A program made the translations under genes and the position numbers. From positions 24,935,021 through 24,999,020 of the forward strand of contig OX335642.1 of the NCBI GenBank assembly GCA_946894095.1: DNA of 64,000 bases. The letters are read 5' to 3'. The notes below the pieces were generated by a model, which had not been told where the DNA came from, did not search any database, and worked only from the letters and a program-made list of their open reading frames with translations. Of the stretch, positions 42,301 through 54,300 are shown in pieces (positions within the stretch are counted from its first letter, which is position 1; every line of letters begins with the position of its first letter). Source of the DNA: Incurvaria masculella. Its lineage: Eukaryota; Arthropoda; Insecta; Lepidoptera; Incurvariidae.

Positions 42301-45300
42301 ATGTATTATTTAATTGATTTTTTACGTGAAATGTTCGTGAATCTTGAAAAAAAACCGTACATCTAGAATATTTCAAGGTAAAATATAATGCCAACACCAA
42401 GTTAGTGCATGCTAAACTTGGATACAGTTGCAAGAAACGTAATGTTAATTTTAGATTTTTTTCCAATAAAATATATTATTTATTTGACCATCAACTTATC
42501 ATGTTTGTTTATTATATGCCGATAATAGAAATGGAAGAGAGAATATTTTTGAAAAATCCCACCAATTCAAGAGAGAGCAGGCAGACAGATGCACACATGC
42601 ACATTAAAATAGTAGTCAATTATAATATGTCCATAAATATAAAATGCTAGTTGGCAGTTTCATTTCCTCTATATGTTTGCTTGGTTGCCCTAAACGGAGA
42701 GACGAAAGAGATACCAAAAAACCGATTATAGATGGGGAAACAGAGTAAAGAACATTACGGAGAATGGTACTGACATGTACGAGAGAGATGGAGAGAGAAT
42801 GTTGGAAAGATTTCATGTGAGTGATGATAGAGTAGGGTAAGATTTATGAAATGAGAAATAAAAATAGAGGTAGACGAAACATAGAATACAGCAGGAAGCA
42901 ACATCGGAAAATAAGAAGGATATTGAGAAAGAGGTAGGGTAGGTAAGATGATTGAGAAAGGAGTGATAGTGATAGGTAGCGTAAGATTTAGAGAAATAGA
43001 TATGAACGGAGTTATAGTGGGAGAGAGATGCATTAGGTAAAGAGGAGGAGATAGAAGTCATAGCGACATAAAGACAGAAAGAGATCCTAACTGACCAGTA
43101 ATGAGGCGGATGGTTTCATGGCGTGCGTCGAGCTGCCGCTGGCGCTCCTCGGCGGTGTGGGCTGGTGCACCCGCTTCGCACTCCTCCTCCTCGGGGCAAC
43201 TCTGCACCGCCGCCCTGCGCAAACCATCCGAGATATATTAACGCAGAAAAGAAGGCTGATTAGGCAGCCGGGCATCAATTAATATGCAGGTGTCTTTTTA
43301 TACGTGGCTTTCTAGAAAGTGCACTGATTTGCATAGGTTATAGAATGATACATTTAACAACGTCCCCGCGTGGACCAAAAACACCTCACCTCTCGCTAAG
43401 CAAGGCATCATGCCATCCCGTTTCCGGACAATTTTACGGCTACTGAGCTTATTCAGATTACATTTGAAGACTTCTAGGTTGAATGTATGAGGAAAGGCAC
43501 TCGCCGGCAGACATGGATTGCTGCAGATTAGGTACAGCTTGCGGCTCTCTCCACCTGCCTTCTCACGCACCAGTAGTTTCACCAGTGACAGAACACCGAT
43601 CTGCGAGTGAACAGTTGGGAGCGCACTTACCTTATACAAGTGATCCACGCGGAGAGCTCCTTTGGCTTGTGGACTCGCAGCTCGAACATCTCTGGCTCGG
43701 TTGGACTGCTGCAGATGAGGTACAGCCCGCGGCCCTCCGCGCCCGCCTTCTCGCGCACCAGCAGCTTCACTAGCGACACCACACCCGTCTGCTAGTGAAC
43801 AGTCGGGGAAAGCATTTGTGAGAAGGGTACTTCGAGAGAACAGACGATTTTTTATAGGGAATCGAAGTTTTGCTGTAAATTACTTGTATCAAGTTAGCTG
43901 AAACATTTTTGAGGGAGTCAAAGACTCATCAGAATTTCTCATTTTTGTAACCAGACTATATTTCACAGAGTAATAGAGCCCACATAAGTTTCCTATTTCT
44001 GTAACCAGGTATATATAAGAAGTAGAAATAAAGTTTGAGGCAGAAATAAACACATCAGAGTTTCTGTTTTTAACCGTCATGCATGTAGGAATCATGAACA
44101 TTAAGAGTTTTTCATTTATTCATATATTCTGGACAATTCTTAACACTTGGAGTATTTTTAATGAGTTGATGATAGTGAATCATATTTAAGATGACAAATG
44201 AGGATGTCACAATAATAATAAGAGGGTAAACGGTAGATATGCATTTGTCATTTCATTCCATATCACCTTGTTGTCCGGCGTGAAGAAGGTGTATTTGTTG
44301 TTGTTGTCATGAAGGAAGAACAGCACATCGGTGAGCACTATCACCAGTAGCGTTTGCATTTTGCTGCGGCCCTGCATCAGCGTCGCCATGCCCTCGAACC
44401 TGCCGACACGAAAAATGTTTTATGGCAGTAGTAGCATTTGTTCAAAGAGAGCACACATTTAAACGTGTGGCGAACTGAGACATGCGGTACACGAATTTTC
44501 GAGGAGGACAGCCAATAGGTCAACAATGATAAAGTGGAAGGGAAGAGCCTTGATCCGGGTCGACCAGCAATCGCCTTGGATGCCTTCGTTTCCGTCAATT
44601 GGAAGTGGTGCCCATTATGTAAACAGAACGGATTTCATAAAATACGTAAGGCGAGCGAGATATATGTTGTTGACCATGACTCAATAAAATTATAAGCCCT
44701 ATTTGCAATAGTTTTACTTAAAAACCGGAAAACCCTCAGAATTTCGTAGTTAGTGATTTAAGACTATATCTTTTGGTAACAGTTCCTAATGAAACAATAG
44801 TAAAGTTTCATTGCACGCTCTTAGCTTTCCAATCCGTGTATCAGATAAAATAACGACTTAAATAAAACCAATGAAACACTCACTTGAGAGTCCTGTTGCC
44901 CTGCAGTATGTCGGACTTTTTAAACTTGCGGCCTCGGTAGTTGGCGAATGACTTGGCATCGATGCGGTGGTAAATCTCCAGCTTGCGGTCCTCTCGCTCC
45001 TTCGCCGCTACTTGGTTGTCTACGTCTACGAGGATCTCCTGTTAAGTAAGGCGCAGGTATACACGATGTTGGGGTATGTTTATCCCCCAAGTTGATAGAT
45101 AATTTGCGGTCTCTGTTATTTGCCTATTACCCAGATGAAAATGAAGTGAGCGCCCCTTCCAACACATTATGATAAAACAGTTATAACTACAGGCGAAATC
45201 TGCAAGAAATAATATAAAGTCACAATTCAATTCAAGCTACTCGTAGTCTAGTTTGAGCAGCTCGTAGTCTAGTTGCGCGAGGACTTGCCTAGCATATCAG

Positions 45301-48300
45301 GGGGTCTGGGTTCAAATCCTCGTCCTGTTCATGCACCACTTTCTTTCTCTTTCTGAGTTGGATAAGTGCATTTCGTCACGAATGCGAACTACTACATGGT
45401 TCGGAATCCATGTAAAACTTTAGGTCCCCTTACCCTACTAGGTGGTAGGGCTTAAGCCCGCCCGTTTCGGTACCATCGGATTAGATGAAAAGATGGTCGA
45501 AGCGGCAATGAAAAATTGTCCGTGCTTTCCATCCAGTTCAATGCATGCAAGGCATGGCACCTAATTCCTTCCGGAATGTGGTGTATTGGGCTAATATAGT
45601 AGTTGTGTAGTATTAGCCATCCATATCAGGTTGCATAAAAAAAATCAGTCTCCCCTGGTTGGGAGTACAGGAGTTAAAGATACCAATTCGGGACTATTTA
45701 CGATCGTCGTTTGGGAAGGAAAAAAAACTTCTGTGAAGATTGTATAGAAAACTGGACTAAGAATACTATCCTGGGAGAACCCTGCAACAATTTCATGAAA
45801 GTCAAAGTAGTTTTCTCTAACAATAACTTGTGATATTATGGGATATTTTCATCGAAGCCCTAATTCCATCCAAATTACATAATAGTATGGAGCATCGGTT
45901 CAGATCGCAGTTTTGAGTTCCAATTTCAACTTTGCCAGACCCAAAAAAAAAAGTTTAGGACCTTAAGTCCTCCAAAAAAGAGGTTGATTAAATAAATATA
46001 AGTACAAAAGGAGCACCTTGACGCCAGCGAGAGCCTTTTGAAGTCGCTCCCGTTCAAGCAGGTCGTCTCCGGCCGTCTTCAGCAGTGGTTCCAGCAGCAG
46101 CGGATATTTGGTTAGCCGCTGCGCCACAAACAGCACACACTCCGGCACACCCTGACGAATGACACACATTGAACGCTGTCGATCGGTTAGCGTTAAGCGT
46201 TTTGTCATCCCTGCTATACCTATTATATACATACATACATCAACAATAGCATATGAAAATAACATCATAGTCGGTAGTAAGTAGAGAGGTAGATAACATA
46301 TTCTTTGCATCAAAACTATTCTTTTGTAACCCACCAACGTGAAGCCAGACATACCTTCTTCCTGAGCAGCGGATTGGCTTGACACTTGCGGATGAAACGA
46401 GCAAGACGCGGCTCGCGCGTGCAACAGTCCTTGAACACCTCGACTGCGTCGCGGTGACGGCTGCAGAACTCACCTACAGGCACAGATACAGCTTAAAATG
46501 CTGGCTGATTATGATCTTGAACTTTAGGACGGGAGATGCCACTGGGAGGTTGGCAAGCCCTGACTGAAAACTTGAAATGCTGTCTGACTAAGGCTCAGAT
46601 CCTTCGGACGAGAAAGTCACATCCGGGAAGTTGAGAGCGGACTTAACCTAGTGGATATGCTTCAGGATTCCGTAAGCTTGAACTTCACTCCAGTGGGGGA
46701 GTTTAAAACGCCGAGCAGGACGTCGGATATGGTGGATAAGTGTGTAAAGGCATGATGGCAGCGACGGGTCGATCATTACTTACCATAGGCAGACTTGAAC
46801 TTCTCGCCGGTGGCGGAGCTAAAGTGGTCGAGCAGGATGTCGGAGATGGTGGAGACGTGTGCGCAAGCGCGCTGGCGAGCGCGTAGGCGCGACAGCAGCG
46901 ACGAGTGGAGCGCCCACAGCTCGTCGAGGCGCGGGAACATTCGGTCCACTTGAGATGCGGTGACGTTACCGGTTCGGATCATGCCCTCGGCGAACATCTA
47001 CAATGGTTTATGTTTTCGGTCAACCAATGATAATGTTGTTACATTGCACAACAAATGAAGAAATTAATTGATTATGGATACCATGTAGTGAGCGACAGAA
47101 TGCATTTGAGACTCAGCTGAGCTTTTATGTAAAACAAAAGATAAGATATCTAAATTAACTCCTCAGCAATCACCAATATGTTTTTCGTCAGAATCGATCT
47201 GCTGGAGACCTCCTAGTTTACGTCTCACATCCCTTAATTTCTGCATGGCTGCAATATAAGTGTCTTGTTGAAAATTGTTGCCCCATAAGCCATGTCAGCG
47301 AATGATGGCAGTTAAGGTACAGTGTGAAGCATTGCTCGTATGTGTGGTATGGTTCAGCTAAGTTCCTGCTTGGCTCCTTGAATTCAATTCAGCACCATAC
47401 CAGGGTACCCCAAATAATGTGGTACCCTGAGGCACCCCATAATTTAGAGACCCTTCAACTGTGTAAGGATGGTTTTCGCGGCCCAGGAGGTTCGAAAGTT
47501 ACATAAAAAAAGAGCGAAATTGCTGCCCATTTTCAGCTTTTAACTATTTTCAACGGGACCAGACAAGTTTAACACAAATATTGCCGGCTGTGATTATACG
47601 TTTCCTTCAAGGGCAATAATGATCATGCGATAGGCAGATGACTGAACAACCGACAATAAAAACATGCCGAGAAGAGTTGGATTTGGCAAAGGGGCGTTTT
47701 ACCTTTTGCATGAGCCGTATGGTGAGGCAGTGGTGTTTCTCCGTGAGCACCAGCTCGTATATGTGCTCTTGGCGTTTCTGCTCGCGGTCGCCGAGTGATC
47801 TGCATCACACACAAGTAGTTACGTTACTCGCGAGACACCATTTATCATGATGGACAATTGTTATCATAATATACTGAACTATTTGAATTCAAATGTTTTT
47901 AAATCGAATAATCTTTGACTGTATTGAAAAAGGCAAGCCTTATAAGCGATCGGGGCAGCATATTGAGCCGCTGAGTAGCAACTGGAAGTCAAAATAACAA
48001 TTGTGTTTTTTTTTCGGGTCACAGACCACTCGTCTCATACCTGGCGAGCCCCTTGGGCGCTCCGCCCCCCCACGTGTCGGCCTCCACCGCGGCGAGCCCA
48101 AGCGCGAGCGCTTCCGCACCGAGCTGGTCAGCCGTGAGCTGCGCCTCCGGCCACTCGCCGCCGCCCTGATCGTCCGAGGCACTGCCGCAAACGACCATTT
48201 ATTACTCCAGGATGGTTTAGAACAGAAAAACAACATATAGTTATTTATCCCCTAATCAGTACTATTTATAATATATTATAATTTATATTCATAAAGGATG

Positions 48301-51300
48301 AATGTGTCATTGCTTCACGGTCAATTCTACGTACATATCACATTCGTTTTGAAAAAATTATGTACTTACTTAGTTAGTTTTTATTAAATGGCTATTTAAT
48401 TTGATATTATCGTAACTGGATATTAAGGCCGAGATTTTCGGAATTTTGTTACAAAAGTATGTGCATAGTTTTACTACACACATACTACACATACTATAGA
48501 TCGAGCGTGGTAGGTGAGCGAGACGAGAATGTGGCGGCAAAAATTTCATTGGTACCTATATTACCAAATCCCTGTTCCGCCGGTGTCCAGTGACGGCCCA
48601 TTTACGTTCCCACCACGTTCCATGGTGCCAAAGTCACAATGACAGATCGCACCGGCTCCGTGCGTTTTAGTATGGTTTCAGCATCAAAATGGATGACCAA
48701 AAGGTATCAAGTGCATTAATTCGTATAATATTCTTTCATTAATGCAAAGAGAAAGAAGCAATGGCTATCATAGCAAATTCTTAGTTAGGACTTTTTTTAT
48801 ATAATGATATAATTTTCTCACATTACTTTTTTATCACGTCGCGTATAAACCGACCCAACAACTTCTGTCTGTATTCGTTTTGCTCATGAATTTTCATATT
48901 ACGTACGTTACATATGTTTACTCTGAAACCTATACACCGGAAATAGAGACAAATTCGAGATCTCATTCTGTCATATTAACGTCAACCTTCTATGGTAAGA
49001 GGGACTTAGAAATTCTTTCTAGTTACATTATATATATATAACACGCACGAGACGAAGCAAACTCATCGTCAAATTTGGCAAAACTCACTTGCTGTGATCG
49101 TGTTTATGGTCGGATCCGTCCTTCTCGTCGTTGCAGATGTGACTAGTGCTGAAATACGGAACAGTACCAGAGATCAGTTTACAACATTGCCGCAACCACA
49201 GTACACATGTTATAAGAAACAGTAGTGACTCTTGAGGTTCTGTATTTTGGTGTTCCACATTTTTTTAGGATCGGTAAAATTTTGGAGAAATGGTTTGAAA
49301 AGTTCTCACAATTTTTGTTTACTTGTGGTTTTAAATTTCTGATCCCAGAATACCTAATTTGTAAGTTTATTGGGGAAACTGTTTGTGGCCCAGACGTTTG
49401 AATCCATATCAAGGGGACATTTGACCCTAGAAAGACCGTATCCGATAAGTTACCGTTTTATATTTTTAGTTTTCATAATAAGCACTTATTAGCAAACATG
49501 ATTATCGGAAAAGTTTAACATGAAACCATTTTATGATTCAGAGTAATAAAAGTTGGTCCTTGCCATTAAAATTCAACCCTTAACTGTTTTGAAATTTTTT
49601 AAAACTCGATAACTCCTACAACATAAGCGGTGAGGGTATTTATTTTAATTTTATTATATTCACCAATTGATTCTTTAGAGTCGCGCTTGACAACATTTTT
49701 AATTTTGGCTATATATTAATTATAATGCATAAAAATATGAAAGATTCTGGGGGAAATCGTCCTTGATTTGCTCCGATGCGCGAATGTTTTAAATAATAGT
49801 AATTATTATATAGCCGAAATGAAAAATGTTTCCAAGCGGGACACTAGATAATCGATTACTGAATTAAATAAAATTAAATAAATATACTGTCACCGCTTGT
49901 TGTAGGAGTTATCGCAATTCAAAGTTTTTGAAATTAATTTAAGGCTTCAATTTTAATGGCTGTTTAGTTTTTTCCAATAACCTTGTTTGCAGAAAAGTGC
50001 TTTTTAAGAAAACTATGAATACAAAACGAACACTTACAGGATACGGTCGTTCTAGGGTCTTTTGTCACCTTAAGCACATCAGGTGATGGTTCCATATCTG
50101 ATGGTGGACACCCATTATCTTTTTTTTTCGTGATCGATAAGAACATTGAAATTACAGTATGGCTTGAGGTAAAGAAAAAATCGTAGGTGGTAAAGAAAAA
50201 CACTTAGGTGGTCTAGCAATAGTTGGAGGACATAGAAATTGCTTCGCTACTATCACACCATTTTTTACATGTCTAAAAAATGGTGAAAGGAGATGGCCAT
50301 TTGTATGTCACTCGGGGCTAAAATTTTCTTGTGTTGGTAGCAAGAAATAAAACACTGACTTTTTTATAACAAGACAAAATTCAACGAAAGACCGAAATAT
50401 GCAAGACGTAAATACAGAGATTTTTTCCATCGTGTGTCACTTTTTTTTCTTATACCATATACTATGCCACAAATGAGCGTCAGAACAAATTTACATCTTG
50501 TGGCAACATGTCAGATGTACGTGTAAGCCTGATTTCACAAAGTGCTGATTAATTTTAATCGACACTTTAAGGACCTTTATTACTAAAGTGCTAGTGATCT
50601 TGTACTGAGTGGTCAGTCTGAGTTCTCACCTAAATTGGCGTTTACGGCAAACCGATCGACTGGCGTTTTCCGCAAAAACGTCAAACTCCATAAAAGTTTT
50701 TACTAGATATTCTGTGGTTTTACTTCTTCAAGCTGTCAAAGTCAAACTCGGACTTCCGATTTGTATGAAAACGCGGAGTCGACGTAAAAGGCAACGTCGA
50801 CGTATTTACCGCAACGTTGAGTAAGCTGTCACATCAAGCTCGGACTCGCAAATGTTAGTTCGATTAACACCCACTGCCATACAGTTGAAAACGCCAGTCG
50901 ATCGGTTTGCCATAAACGCCAATTTAGGCGACAACTGAGACTTCGGGTACTGGTATTGATTGCAAGCTGCTAAGAAAGGCCCTTAATAAGTGGCGATTAG
51001 GCTAATCAGCAGTAGGTGAAAAAGGCACTAAGTCTATAATTTAATTTGATATCAGGTGGCCAGTGAAGAGATAAACTAATACCATGTGATTTTATTCTGT
51101 TGCTCATTTCTCCCAATGAAAAAAGTGACAAGTGGTGACAATCGCACACTGGGCCAAATTGCATACGGGCCATACAAAGGATTTATTGATAAAATCTTGA
51201 TTAGAAAAATCCTGTTTCAATATGATAGCTCAAAATACAAAAACAACATAATCGTGAAATAAAACAGAACAGAATGCGAAAATTCTGAAAAGAAACTTTT

Positions 51301-54300
51301 ACTAAACACTCTTAAAACTATATCAGCAAAGCCGAATCAAATTGTAAAAAGCTTAAAATCATTCAAACAACTTAAATATTATACAAAATTATAACTTAAG
51401 TCAGTTCCAGACGTCACATAAAAATTGTACCAATCACAAAAGAGTAAATTTGAGTACATGCCAAGTTCAGTCAACCTTTACAAGACCTTATTATCAAAAA
51501 TAACAACAGTACACAACAGTTTTAATAACATGACATTTTGACAAAGAAACAATAAAATTAAGTAAAATCATAACCACAATTTCACTGAACTCTATATACT
51601 TTTCAGATGCAGAACACAGAATACAGAAGTTAGTTAGTTGCACTGTCGCCGCTCTACGGAAGCCTGAAATTAAATAAACTTCCTACGCAGCCAGAACATC
51701 TTCAGCGAAAGAGAAATTTCCAAACTACGTCCTAATAAAGAAACGACAAGAGGTGACAATGAAAGTTGCAAGGGTAATGTTGCCATCATAAAAAGAAAAG
51801 AAACGAATAAAACTTTAGTATCTGTGACAAAAATGTGAGGAAAAAAAATTTTTATTAACAAGAGTTCTATATCGCCTACATAATATTTTTGTTAGCTTAA
51901 AAATACTAACAGATAATAATGATCAGCTTTTAATTACATTGATTTATTTCCTATACTTCTTATTGCAAATTTTATTTACTCAGTAAAAGAAAAAAAGATG
52001 TATTGGAAAAAGTACCCGCAATTAGGTTGATATTTTCAATATTTCCAGTCAATCTACCTAAGCCATGGGGAGTAACATCTGATTGCATTCACTTCTATTA
52101 TGGCATAATTGAAACTACATATTGTAATTTAATAAAATGAGTAAAAAATAATTTTGAATTAAAAAAAATATAAACATACATTAATGGTCAGCTATATTTG
52201 AAACCTATAACGGTAAATAATGCTGGCTCTCTGAGTTGTAGACCTCGCGAGTCTGTCTTTGCATAGCTTAAAACTGAATAAACCCTCATATACAGAGTGT
52301 TAACGTAGGTATGGTCCAAACGCTAACCACGTATTCCTTGACATATTTGGAGCAAAAAAGGTAGAAGACATTTAGTTGTCCAACTTAAAAAAAAATTGTC
52401 ATCCCCACACATTTTTGTAAATACCTACACACAAAATGTATGGGGAGGACGATTTTTTTTCAGTCGTTCAAAAAAAATATCTACCTTTTTTGCTCCAAAT
52501 ATGCCAAGGATAAGGAACACGTGGTTAACGTTTGGACCATACCTCCGCTAACACCCTGTATAATAAAATGTTGTTTTACTTATGCCCTTATTAAACTGAA
52601 TGCAATCGGCTCTTATCACGCCCTTAAGGCGGCCCATCCCGCTCATCTCCCCATACAAAAGGGGAAAGAAGATCACGCCCATATTTCTTGTCAGAGATCC
52701 AAAATTTTGCTCAAAATAGCTTTATTTGATCGAACTAGATGTCTGATGACCATTGGCATTGTGAAATTGTGTTTGGTTTCTAAGTTATAAGGTCCGAAAG
52801 TTCGCATTTTTCGCGCGTTTTATACAATAAATTTGGAGGTGCATTACGCAATGATAACGTAAGAACATCTTAAAAAGATTAGTCACCAGACATAGCTCAT
52901 TTAATCAAGATTTATAATCTATTTGCTTTTTGCTAGATTGTTTACTACAGCGGTCGTGGTTTACTTTTAGCTATAAGTCGTTTTGAAATTAAAATTTTCG
53001 TAAATCTTACCAAATCATACACTATGCACATTGTTTTTTTTGTGGACATGTTGCATCTTCTTAATCACGGAGCCTGTCTTATTCTTTGAAACAGAGAAGG
53101 TCCCAGAGCGCAACAGCACGGTTTTGTACGGTGCCCGCGAATCAGTTAGGTCCGCCGGGTTGGGCCACCTTAACATGAAAATAGATGAATGCTGACTTCA
53201 AACATATTTAAAATTTAAAAAAATATACGAGATTTAATGTTAAATTTAATTAATTCTAGATGGGCACGGAAAATTATTGTAATCATTAGGTTAAAATATA
53301 AAATAAATATTTTCATCTTAGAAATAATAGATTAAAATATTTTACCACAAATATTAAATAAACCCAATAGATCGGGACACATAAAAGGCAACATTGCCCA
53401 GTGAACGTTCACTGCAGCCCGTGTCTACAGATAGAAAGATACACAAGTAAGACTTATGGATGATCTCGACTTCTAGAAGAGGTTACTTCGTTCCGTAACA
53501 GTATGTGATGCGTACCTACATTTTCACATTTACCTTTTCGCTAAAATGAAACATGATCGACTAACATTTTTTGTCTGAAGAGTCAACAAAAATATTTTGT
53601 TTAACTGTGAATTTGTTAGTATGTGTATTTTCGTGGTGGAAGGTAATGTTTTTAATGCAATGCAGGGCAAGCGTCATGAAAGTTGAAAGTTGCCACATGT
53701 GTGAATGGTTTATTCCTTGCCCGTGCAATAATTTTGTGCTAACATTACAACACTTTACATGCACCAATTTTCCTGGATTTATTTTATTAAAGCTTTTTTT
53801 TATTATTTTTTAATAATTTTGTTAATGGATTTTGGTTTTAAATAAGGCTTCGACAAATTCACAAATCATCCAAAATATTCTCTTTACTCTGGGCTCCTCT
53901 GCTTATGGTATGGTTTTGGTTCATTCCCCATTGATTCTTTAAATTATAACTCTAAACGAGAAACATAATGTTTATTAAATCAATTGTTCTTTTTTTCTTT
54001 TATACATGTATTCTTTGACATATTTGGAGCAAGATAATACTTCTTGTATGGTTAATATTTTGTTTGACGCTAAAATACAATTAGTACAAAATACTAAAGT
54101 ACAATTCCAATCCCAAAACTCTCCCGTGCAAACATTAAGATGCCCATATTGGCAATTGGAGTTTTGCGCCATATAGCTCGTTTCGAAAAGGTTGGAAGAT
54201 CATGTCATGGAGTTCACACATTCTGATTGTTTCCACAGGAAAACAAAACATTTCATTAACTCCAAACATAAAAGGTAACATTTTAGGTGAAGGTTAATAA

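Noticed and set aside
42755..43061. Minus-strand open frames of 82-92 codons rich in serine, isoleucine and histidine
   Set aside because: They are a by-product of the pyrimidine-rich strand, which contains few stop codons. No domain or splice support.
45241..45310. Possible functional tRNA gene
   Set aside because: Box A and B are present, but there is no cloverleaf or anticodon arm, and the SINE body follows directly.
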